Assembly (NCBI GenBank): GCA_900544445.1
Contig: UQVK01000097.1
Span: 1 to 15,163 of the forward strand
Length of the DNA stretch: 15,163 bases
DNA from: an uncultured Lachnospiraceae bacterium
GTDB lineage: Bacteria; Bacillota; Clostridia; Lachnospirales; Lachnospiraceae
Direction of reading: 5' to 3'
Below, in pieces: positions 1 through 4,629 of the stretch (positions are counted from its first letter, which is position 1; each line of letters begins with the position of its first letter). The notes under the pieces were generated by a model. The model was not told where the DNA came from. It worked only from the letters and a program-made list of their open reading frames with translations, and made no database searches. The translations under genes and the position numbers were made by a program.

Positions 1-54
1 ATCCCGCTCCCTTATGATGCGGATCTCTTCTCTGATATTGCCAATCAGTCCCAT
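1..54 (-). CDS. cysE: Serine O-acetyltransferase, N-terminal 18 codons (runs off the left edge)
   Basis: Reading leftward from an ATG at 52-54, the frame is open to the window edge and gives MGLIGNIREEIRIIRERD. An AGGAG ribosome site (61-65) lies 6 nt before the start. The short peptide resembles the start of CysE/EpsC serine O-acetyltransferases, where an 'I..EI..I.ERDPA' stretch is usual. That enzyme makes O-acetylserine from serine and acetyl-CoA, the first step of cysteine synthesis in the cytoplasm. Eighteen residues alone are weak evidence. The call is much strengthened by the leader, which carries a T-box with a Cys (UGC) specifier and a UGGA bulge, a usual arrangement for cysteine genes in Firmicutes. 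Other cysteine genes such as cysK or cysS fit the leader but not this N-terminus. The rest of the gene is outside the window. Confidence 0.62.
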   Translation of the reverse strand, partial: MGLIGNIREEIRIIRERD

Positions 55-70
55 AACCCTCTCCTGTTTT

Positions 71-169
71 GCTGCCGCAGGCAGCATTTTAATCATAAAA
101 AAGTGTGCGCCCTGATGCGGTACGCATCATGCGCACCACTCGCGCCGAGCGCGGTTGCCTTCAGGCAAC
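71..169. repeat. Row of three short palindromes between T-box and cysE
   Basis: Three hairpin-forming repeats follow each other. GCTGCC/GGCAGC is at 71-76 and 80-85. GTGCGC/GCGCAC is at 105-110 and 131-136, with an inner TGATGCG/CGCATCA at 113-119 and 123-129. GTTGCCT/AGGCAAC is at 154-160 and 163-169. The last is followed by CATCTACCTTG, and a similar hairpin plus CATCTATTTTG occurs near 2800-2824, suggesting a dispersed intergenic repeat family. No reading frame here looks coding. The palindromes would lie in the cysE leader RNA, after the T-box terminator. Confidence 0.55.
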
Positions 170-212
170 ATCTACCTTGCGCGCGAGTGCGCATCCACAG
201 CGGAGCGTCTTT

Positions 213-251
213 TTTCATACGATAGGAAATGAAATTTCCTATCGTATGAAA
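213..251. repeat. Perfect 18-bp inverted repeat after the T-box terminator
   Basis: TTTCATACGATAGGAAAT (213-230) is repeated exactly in reverse complement at 234-251, with a 3-nt spacer (GAA). It abuts the T-box terminator hairpin on the cysE side. On the plus strand a T-rich tract (210-215) precedes the left arm. It could be a second RNA stem in the cysE leader or a repeat element that inserted there. CATACGATA also appears at 2854-2862, next to the second palindrome cluster. Confidence 0.7.
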
Positions 252-293
252 GAACGGCCCCGCCGTCTCCGATATTCCGAAGACGGCAGGACC
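252..293 (-). terminator. Regulated terminator of the Cys T-box
   Basis: On the minus strand GCCGTCT (286-280) pairs with AGACGGC (268-262). Flanking GGTCC/GGGCC bases extend the stem, and a short U-rich stretch (TTCTTT) follows. The 5' side overlaps the T-box sequence CCGCGG, as needed for mutually exclusive terminator and antiterminator folds. Confidence 0.8.
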
Positions 294-490
294 GCGGTTC
301 CACTCCGATTCAGAAGGATGGAATGCCCCATCCCTTCTGCACTTGCAGCGCGTAACGAGCGCAAAACGAACCCGGCTGTACAGGGTAAACACCTCTTCAC
401 CGGACCGGCTCCCGGATGCACTTCAGCCCTCCGCGCCGGGAATGCTTTCAGCCGGTGACACTCCCTCTCTGCGGCCGGATGATGGACTGC
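252..490 (-). promoter_or_regulatory. T-box riboswitch, tRNA-Cys specific, upstream of cysE
   Basis: Read on the minus strand, the leader has the T-box hallmarks in order. An AGAGAGGGAG element is at 470-461 and GGCTGAAAGC at 453-444. The specifier region GAAGTGCATCCGGGAGCC has codon UGC (Cys) at 420-418. The conserved T-box AGTGGAACCGCGG is at 304-292. The antiterminator bulge reads UGGA (302-299); its fourth base pairs with the discriminator base, and bacterial tRNA-Cys has U73, so specifier and bulge agree. A terminator hairpin follows. Uncharged tRNA-Cys should stabilise the antiterminator and let transcription into cysE continue. The exact 5' limit of stem I is an estimate. Confidence 0.9.
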
Positions 491-526
491 TTTTTTCCGT
501 TCCATGCCTTTTTCAATCTATTATAC

Positions 527-555
527 AGAATATGCAAGAAAATCCGTTTTGTCAA
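527..555 (-). promoter_or_regulatory. Promoter of the T-box/cysE transcript
   Basis: On the minus strand a perfect -35 TTGACA (555-550) is followed after 17 nt by TATTCT (532-527). A TATAAT (525-520) lies just downstream but at a 24-nt spacing. The promoter sits about 40 nt before the first T-box elements. It overlaps the last codons of the LysR fragment, so cysE has its own start signal. Confidence 0.75.
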
Positions 556-754
556 CCCCCGATCCCTTTTGAATCCGTTCCTCAAGCAGCCGGATAAACA
601 GTTCCATCTGTGGAGTGACCAGTTTGTTTCTGTGATAAACGAGCTGGCTGAACATTTCGATCTGCGGACAGTCCACGGAAAGTGCTGCCAGCCTTCCGCA
701 GTCCAGATCCTCCCTCGCCACAAATTCCGGCAGGAAGGAAACGCCTCTGTTTTC

Positions 755-762
755 CCGCACCA
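755..762. repeat. Left 8-bp direct repeat (CCGCACCA), target-site duplication
   Basis: CCGCACCA here is identical to 1950-1957 in the same orientation. Both copies encode the same L-V-R codons of the LysR gene, and a single copy restores the frame exactly. Eight bases is a usual target duplication length for several transposon families. Confidence 0.75.
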
Positions 763-769
763 AAACAAT

Positions 770-817
770 ATAATCCGAACTTATTTCCGATAGGAGATGG
801 GTTCGGATTATTTTTTT
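770..817 (+). terminator. Rho-independent terminator at the left end of the insert
   Basis: ATAATCCGAAC (770-780) and GTTCGGATTAT (801-811) form a perfect 11-bp stem with a 20-nt loop, followed by seven T (811-817, partly shared with the stem). The stem is AT-rich, so its strength is uncertain. It faces rightward. Its left arm belongs to the left inverted repeat of the insert and its right arm matches GTTCGGAT at the right end. Confidence 0.5.
773..788. repeat. Left subterminal inverted repeat of the insert
   Basis: ATCCGAACTTATTTCC matches the reverse complement of 1921-1936 (ATCCGAACAGATTTCC) at 14 of 16 positions. It begins 10 nt inside the proposed insert end, so it may be a subterminal binding site and not a true tip. 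Confidence 0.5.
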
Positions 818-904
818 GTGTTCATTCTTGCACTTTTCACTTTATCTCTTTACAATGAAAACAGATAAACCAGCACCCGTTTGGTGCGGAAGAGGGCTTG
901 TGCT

Positions 905-1099
905 GTGAAATTTAATCTGAATAGAGTCGACGAAATGGCTAAGGCTAAAGCCGATTTGGTCCTTCCGATTGATTTGAACGAGGGTAATGTTCAGGCTAGT
1001 GTGGTAAGTAGGAGGACAAAGCAATATGAAAAAAGTATTCCTTGGTTTTGGAATCCTCATATCAATATTTCTTGTTTTAGTGGGATTCAATGCATATGA
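905..1099 (+). pseudogene. Possible truncated small ORF before the cargo gene
   Basis: A frame from GTG at 905 reads VKFNLNRVDEMAKAKADLVL and on through PIDLNEGNVQA, then changes to basic, low-quality sequence (SVVSRRTKQ) and overlaps the next gene. The first 30 or so residues look like genuine coding sequence, and the rest looks like read-through. I do not recognise the family. It may be the 5' stub of a gene whose body was lost when the cargo gene became joined to it, or a chance frame serving as leader for the DUF5104-like gene, whose AGGAGG site (1011-1016) lies inside it. Confidence 0.3.
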
Positions 1100-1619
1100 C
1101 CGTGATGAGGCGGCCGTTAAGCGTATGATGGGAAAACTCGTCTCAGCATTGGAAAAAGGTAGTGTTGAGGACATGCGGTCTTTGTTCGCTCCGTTTGTTG
1201 TGGAAAGCACAAACAAAGATGGCCGTTTGGACGATGATATTGCGCATATACTCCAGTACATTTCGAATGATATTTCCGAAAGTTCGTACGATGATAGTCT
1301 TCATACTGTGGATTATATAGGCAGAGAAGGGTACAAGAAAGATGTCGATTGTATGTATCTGCTTGAAACCCCTAGGGAAACATACCAGATTCGTGTTGTA
1401 ATGAGAACTTCTGCTTGGGGAGTGTATAAAGGCAAGGGCATTCTTCTTATGGAAGTGTGGAGTGAAAGCGATAAAGAACGGGCAATTACCACGAACGACC
1501 TTGGCCACTTTTATTTTCACCCAGTAGATGGTTTTATGGGAATTTGGTATCCCACAGAAGACAATGAAGGAAAAGTTGCAGCAGGCACAAAAAGCGGAAT
1601 GGAATTTGAAGAACCATAA
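1026..1619 (+). CDS. DUF5104-like secreted or membrane-anchored protein (cargo of the insert)
   Basis: The 197-residue product starts MKKVFLGFGILISIFLVLVG, a lysine-rich N-terminus followed by a hydrophobic helix (about residues 4-22). There is no lipobox cysteine, so it is a signal peptide or membrane anchor. The body is soluble and acidic, with a helical opening (DEAAVKRMMGKLVSALEKG, then MRSLF) and an ending around GFMGIWYP. That layout, a helix with 'ALEKG..EDMRSLF' and a C-terminal 'GI.YP', resembles DUF5104 proteins of Clostridia, whose function is unknown. AGGAGG at 1011-1016 lies 9 nt before the ATG. Base composition is lower in GC than the neighbours and fits foreign origin. It is the only full-length gene in the insert. 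The family assignment is from memory of the pattern; the secretion call is firmer. Confidence 0.75.
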   Translation: MKKVFLGFGILISIFLVLVGFNAYDRDEAAVKRMMGKLVSALEKGSVEDMRSLFAPFVVESTNKDGRLDDDIAHILQYISNDISESSYDDSLHTVDYIGREGYKKDVDCMYLLETPRETYQIRVVMRTSAWGVYKGKGILLMEVWSESDKERAITTNDLGHFYFHPVDGFMGIWYPTEDNEGKVAAGTKSGMEFEEP

Positions 1620-1667
1620 AGCAAGATGAATAACAGATCGTCCAAAAGCCCACAAAATCTTGCCGTT

Positions 1668-1698
1668 AAAAACTAATCGCTAGAAGCGGCACGATTAG
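1668..1698 (-). terminator. Minus-strand rho-independent terminator inside the insert
   Basis: Read leftward, CTAATCG (1698-1692) pairs with CGATTAG (1679-1673) across a 12-nt loop and is followed at once by TTTTT (1672-1668). It would stop transcripts coming from the oriT side. It lies between the cargo gene and the oriT, and it directly follows the stop codon of a small open frame ending at 1699. Confidence 0.6.
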
Positions 1699-1908
1699 CT
1701 ATTCCCACGGCATGGAAGCATATGTCTTGCTATCCGCCGCTCGTTCAATCTTAGTGGGCGCTTTGCTACATCTTGCACCCCCGTTTCCGCACCCCTGTGG
1801 CCGGCAGGTATAACACACTATACCTTGCAAGCAAGGCAGTGTGCCAGGGGGACACCCCTTGGACCCCTCCTGCCACCGAGTTGGGGCAGAACCACCCTTT
1901 GCCGCCAA
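1699..1908 (-). CDS. Possible small cysteine-rich protein overlapping oriT
   Basis: A 69-codon frame from TTG at 1908 ends with a stop at 1699, one base before the minus-strand terminator stem. The middle holds a cluster of cysteines (CLQGIVCYTCRPQGCGNGG, then ARC), and the tail reads KIERAADSKTYASMPWE. The tail looks protein-like and its stop fits the terminator neatly. The first half translates the oriT hairpin and GC-rich flank, which argues for chance. No convincing ribosome site is visible. It may be only the end of an older gene. I give no function. Confidence 0.25.
   Translation of the reverse strand: MAAKGGSAPTRWQEGSKGCPPGTLPCLQGIVCYTCRPQGCGNGGARCSKAPTKIERAADSKTYASMPWE
1808..1843 (-). 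other. oriT: MOBV-family origin of transfer (oriT), pMV158 type
   Basis: On the minus strand, GTATAGTGTGTTATAC (1823-1808) is identical to the nick-site dyad of the pMV158 oriT, where MobM cuts TAGTGTG/TTA. The cut here would fall between 1814 and 1813. Just 5' of it lies the expected hairpin, GCAAGG/CCTTGC (1831-1836 and 1823-1828) with a 2-nt loop. An outer pair, CACACT (1814-1819) and AGTGTG (1838-1843), completes the layout seen in pMV158, although the stem sequence itself differs. MOBV relaxases act on such sites in trans. No relaxase gene is in the window, so this is an orphan oriT. The transferred strand would lead leftward into the cargo gene. Confidence 0.85.
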
Positions 1909-1920
1909 AGACCGGCTGGG

Positions 1921-1936
1921 GGAAATCTGTTCGGAT
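1921..1936. repeat. Right subterminal inverted repeat of the insert
   Basis: GGAAATCTGTTCGGAT is the inverted partner of 773-788, with two mismatches in the middle. It ends 13 nt inside the right direct repeat. The unequal 10 and 13 nt offsets are a weakness of the terminal-repeat reading. Confidence 0.5.
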
Positions 1937-1949
1937 ATGCACTCGCAAG

Positions 1950-1957
1950 CCGCACCA
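1950..1957. repeat. Right 8-bp direct repeat (CCGCACCA), target-site duplication
   Basis: Identical to 755-762. It marks the junction between LysR coding sequence (above 1957) and the insert. Below it the LysR frame reads unrelated residues (LASAYPNRFPP) and ends at a chance stop at 1818. Confidence 0.75.
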
Positions 1958-2645
1958 GCCGGGTGATCACATCCGTATTCCCCGTTTCCAGAAAGGGCTC
2001 CAGCGCGATCCCGTCCGCCGCAAGCGCCTGCTCCAGCGCATAACGATAACTGATTCCCCTCTCCGTCAGAACCAGCGGTTCTTTCTGCAGCCGCTCTACG
2101 CTGATATGCTTCTCCCCCGCCAGCGGATGGGCGGCTGATGCCACAAAGATGGCCCTTTCCCGATGCTCCGAAACCTTAATCCACTCCGGGAAATCCGTTT
2201 TCCGGTCCAGAAAATACAGAAGGTCAATCTCATTCTGCCGCACCATTTCAAACAGATCCTCTACCGGCCCGGTTTTGGTGGAAAGAAGGGCGCCGGAACA
2301 TTTCCGGCCGAATTCCACAAAAACCGGCGGAAGGACGCTGATCAGCAGGGACTCCGCCGTGCCGATGCGCAGCTTTCCGCCGCCTGGCCTTCTCGCCTTT
2401 CCCACGTTTTCCGCCTCCTGTACCGCCCGAAGCACCGCAACGGCCCGCTCCACCAGCGCTTCTCCTTCCTCCGTCAGGCGGACATGCCTGCCGATCCGTT
2501 CAAACAGAAGTGTTCCCAGCTCCTTCTCCAGCTGTCGGATCTGCACTGTGACTGCGGACTGAGAATAGCCCAGCTGCTCCGCCGCTCCGGAAAAGCTCTG
2601 CAGCTCTGCCACCCGGATAAAAGTAGTCAGATTTCTGATTTCCAA
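1950..2645 (-). pseudogene. LysR-family transcriptional regulator, 5' part of a split gene
   Basis: The 232 codons hold the N-terminal winged helix-turn-helix (MEIRNLTTFIRVAELQSFS, then AAEQLGYSQSAVTVQIRQLE) and most of the effector-binding domain, up to TGNTDVITRLVR. The likely start is TTG at 2645, 5 nt after GGAGG; an ATG at 2657 lies before that ribosome site, and MEIRNL is the usual LysR beginning. After 1950 the frame runs into the insert and stops at 1818, losing about 77 C-terminal residues. With the fragment at 521-754 the intact protein would be 309 residues, normal for the family. A truncated product would keep the DNA-binding domain but lack part of the second effector subdomain. 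It lies divergent to the decarboxylase gene and was presumably its regulator. Confidence 0.88.
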
Positions 2646-2657
2646 TTTTACCTCCAT

Positions 2658-2824
2658 GCCGAAGCGATACGCTGAGGCCGCGAGGAGAAATCACGCAGGT
2701 GATTTCTCCTCTGCGATCACAGCAGTTTTGTGCTTCGGCGCAAAACTGTTGATTGAAAAATAAGCCATCGGGCTTATTTTTCAATCTTACCTCCGCTCCT
2801 GCCGCTGCAGGCGGCATCTATTTT
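2658..2824. repeat. Palindrome cluster between the LysR gene and the decarboxylase
   Basis: Several perfect or near-perfect inverted repeats are packed together. GAGGAGAAATCAC has its complement at 2682-2694 and 2699-2711. CAGTTTTG/CAAAACTG is at 2723-2730 and 2741-2748. GATTGAAAAATAAGCC (2751-2766) has its complement at 2771-2786. GCCGC/GCGGC lies around 2801-2815. GCCGAAGC (2658-2665) pairs at a distance with GCTTCGGC (2732-2739). The last small hairpin and the CATCTATTTTG after it resemble 154-179. No coding frame is credible. This makes up about half of the 358-nt gap between the two divergent genes; the promoter fills the rest. Confidence 0.65.
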
Positions 2825-2860
2825 GGCGCGAACCAGGGGGTCACGCCAACTTCCATACGA

Positions 2861-2916
2861 TATCTATTAAAATTTTTCAATATTTTTACAAAAACTATGA
2901 ATTTTACAAATAGATA
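2861..2916. promoter_or_regulatory. Possible regulator-binding dyad at the decarboxylase promoter
   Basis: TATCTATT (2861-2868) and AATAGATA (2909-2916) form an exact 8-bp inverted pair around an AT-rich stretch. The right half lies directly after the -35 box at 2903-2908. LysR regulators often bind paired sites upstream of and overlapping the -35 region of the divergent target. The 40-nt spacing is longer than a classic T-N11-A box and AT-rich sequence gives chance matches, so this is tentative. Confidence 0.3.
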
Positions 2917-2931
2917 AAAGAATCGTACAAT
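2903..2931 (+). promoter_or_regulatory. Promoter of the decarboxylase gene
   Basis: TTTACA (2903-2908), 17 nt, TACAAT (2926-2931), with AT-rich sequence upstream like an UP element. It would give a leader of about 65 nt before the ATG at 3004. Confidence 0.65.
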
Positions 2932-3003
2932 ACCCATCAGAAAAAGTCAAGAAATGCGGAGCAGCGCTGTCAGGTGCACGCAGGCTCCGGAATGGAGGTT
3001 TTG

Positions 3004-4455
3004 ATGAATAACAGTCAGGAAAACATACAACAGGCAGCAGAATGGATGAAGGGCTTTCTGGATTCCACCCTTACCTTTTACCGGGATATGAAGAAGCAGA
3101 AGGTGGTTACCCGGAGCAATCCGGCTTTCGGCCAAGCGCAGGACTCCTCTTTTGAAATGGATCTTCCCCCGGCAGGACGGCCGGCGGAGGAGGTTTTTGA
3201 AGAAATAAAGGACATCTGTTCCGCCGGTGCGCTGGTACAGCATCCCCGCTGCTTCGCCTGCGTGCCAAGCCCGGTCTCCCCCTATTCCTGGATGGGCGAT
3301 CTGATGACCAATGCCTTTGACCACCATGCGGGCTGCTGGGCGAACGCGCCGGGCGCCGGACTCATCGAGCGCAGGCTCATCGAATGGATGGGCGGCCTTG
3401 CCGGTTATCCGAAGACCTGCGGAGGCCTCTTCGTTTCCGGAGGCTCCATGGCAAACCTGACTGCGCTCACCGCCGCAAGGGATGCAAAACTCGCGCCTCA
3501 GGACCGCGGACGCGCCGTCGCCTATCTTTCTGATCAGACTCATTCCTCCGTGGCAAAAGCCCTTCATATCATCGGCTTTTGTCAGGAACAGATCCGCATC
3601 CTTCCCTCGGACGCCGCCTTCCGCATGGACACCGGTGCGCTGGAAATGGCAGTAAAAAAGGATCTGGCGGCGGGCCGGAGGCCCTTCGCTGTGGTTGCCA
3701 CTGCCGGAACCACAAACACGGGAAGCATTGACCCGCTTGAGGAAATCGCCGATATCTGCCGTCGTTTTGATCTCTGGATGCACGTGGACGGCGCTTACGG
3801 CGCATCCCTGCTTTTGTCCGGGCAGGGACGGCGGCTGCTTTCCGGAATAGCGCTTTCCGACAGCATCAGCTGGGACGCGCATAAATGGATGATGCAGACC
3901 TACGGCTGCAGCGTGGTTCTGGTACGCGAGCAGAAAAATCTGCTTCGCAGCTTTTCCACCCATCCGGAATATCTGGAAGATGCAAAGACGGAGGGAAGCC
4001 TGCCCGATTTCTGGGATCTGGGCCCCGAACTCACCCGTCCCGCCCGCGCGCTTAAGTTGTGGACTACCCTGCAGATTGTGGGCACAGACCGGTTTGGAGA
4101 AATGATCGATCACGGCTGCCGGATGGCAGAGCTTGCTCAGGAGGAAATCCTGAAATATCCGGGCTGGGAAATCGTCTCCCCCGCAGGACAGGGCGTGGTC
4201 TGCTTCCGTTATGCGCCAAAGGAACTTTCCGACCGGGAATGCGATGCCCTGAATGTGCAGCTTGCCAGGGAGCTTTCCGACACCGGCTACGCTCAGATCC
4301 TGACCACTCAGCTGAACGGAAGGAAGGTTCTCCGCATGTGCACGCCCAACCCGGAGACAGATGAAGACGATATCTGCAGCACCATTGCCCTTCTGAACCG
4401 TCCGCTGGAGCATATGAGGAAAATGCAGATGAAAATGGAAGCGGTATCGGCATAA
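3004..4455 (+). CDS. PLP-dependent group II amino-acid decarboxylase (aromatic-type)
   Basis: This 483-residue cytoplasmic enzyme has the pyridoxal-phosphate decarboxylase fold (group II: aromatic amino-acid, glutamate, histidine and cysteine-sulfinate enzymes). The substrate-entry region is HPRCFACVPSP (about residues 80-90). The cofactor-stacking His is in SDQTHSS (residue 180), AGTTNTGSID contacts PLP, the Asp binding the pyridine nitrogen is in HVDGAYG (residue 262), and the Schiff-base Lys is in WDAHKWMMQ (residue 294). Length fits the family. I chose ATG 3004 because GGAGG (2994-2998) lies 5 nt before it; an in-frame GTG at 2974 has no such site. Gut Lachnospiraceae have relatives that make tryptamine, tyramine or phenethylamine, but substrate cannot be read here. 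It is divergent from the split LysR gene. I see no clear terminator after the stop. Confidence 0.9.
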   Translation: MNNSQENIQQAAEWMKGFLDSTLTFYRDMKKQKVVTRSNPAFGQAQDSSFEMDLPPAGRPAEEVFEEIKDICSAGALVQHPRCFACVPSPVSPYSWMGDLMTNAFDHHAGCWANAPGAGLIERRLIEWMGGLAGYPKTCGGLFVSGGSMANLTALTAARDAKLAPQDRGRAVAYLSDQTHSSVAKALHIIGFCQEQIRILPSDAAFRMDTGALEMAVKKDLAAGRRPFAVVATAGTTNTGSIDPLEEIADICRRFDLWMHVDGAYGASLLLSGQGRRLLSGIALSDSISWDAHKWMMQTYGCSVVLVREQKNLLRSFSTHPEYLEDAKTEGSLPDFWDLGPELTRPARALKLWTTLQIVGTDRFGEMIDHGCRMAELAQEEILKYPGWEIVSPAGQGVVCFRYAPKELSDRECDALNVQLARELSDTGYAQILTTQLNGRKVLRMCTPNPETDEDDICSTIALLNRPLEHMRKMQMKMEAVSA

Positions 4456-4629
4456 CTGCTGAAAACGCGCGGAATCTTTCCGGACGAATATTACGAGGCG
4501 GCTCCATCAGTCCGGGGCGGTGCAAGCCATCTTCCCGAACTGACGGAACCGCTTGATAACGGTTCATCTCTTCCGACCATATCCTCTCCCGAAGGACCTT
4601 AACCCTACAGGAATGTTTTTGCCCTTTTC
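4456..4629. other. Intergenic region without a recognised gene
   Basis: A small dyad GAACCG/CGGTTC (around 4548-4567) is present, but no T-run marks a terminator on either strand. On the minus strand a frame reading EEMNRYQAVPSVREDGLHRP crosses the area, but it continues antisense into the decarboxylase and is probably not a gene. Confidence 0.4.

Larger units (their letters stand above)
521..762 (-). pseudogene. LysR-family regulator, C-terminal fragment (3' part of a split gene)
   Basis: The frame ending at 521 reads LVRENRGVSFLPEFVARE and continues about 60 residues. This is the typical end of a LysR effector-binding domain: the GVSFLPEFV strand, then a loop, then the final helix (TPQMELFIRLLEERI). 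There is no DNA-binding domain and no proper start with a ribosome site. The frame stays open past the boundary into the insert, but that extension (upstream of 763) is not LysR sequence. Joining codon CGG at 757-755 to CTG-GTG at 1958-1953 restores DVITRLVRENRGVSFLPEF. I see this as the 3' part of the gene whose 5' part is at 1950-2645. It is probably not translated separately. Confidence 0.85.
763..1949. mobile_element. Small insertion (about 1.2 kb) with oriT and cargo gene, no transposase
   Basis: This segment interrupts a LysR gene and is bounded by an 8-bp direct repeat. Inside are a plus-strand terminator at the left edge, a short open frame, a DUF5104-like gene, a minus-strand terminator, and a MOBV-type oriT near the right end. 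ATCCGAAC-N2-ATTTCC occurs at 773-788 and inverted at 1921-1936, 10 and 13 nt inside the ends. The cargo gene is visibly more AT-rich than the surrounding genes, suggesting transfer. No transposase, integrase or relaxase frame is visible, so it must have been moved by enzymes supplied elsewhere, or it is a deletion remnant of a larger mobilisable element. The family cannot be assigned. Confidence 0.72.

Noticed and set aside
93..505. Several overlapping open frames of 80-120 codons over the T-box leader
   Set aside because: The sequence is explained by the T-box and palindromes, and the frames just translate these RNA structures.
2682..2786. Possible CRISPR-like array in the palindrome cluster
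   Set aside because: The palindromes differ from one another in sequence and spacing; there is no repeated unit with regular spacers.
2947..4413. Long minus-strand open frame (488 codons) opposite the decarboxylase
   Set aside because: It mirrors the codon use of the decarboxylase on the other strand, has no recognisable domain, and the plus-strand protein carries all the PLP motifs.
4460..4620. Possible integrase fragment reading MNRYQAVPSVREDGLHRP on the minus strand
   Set aside because: The short stretch looks vaguely protein-like, but no domain can be named and the frame continues antisense into the decarboxylase.
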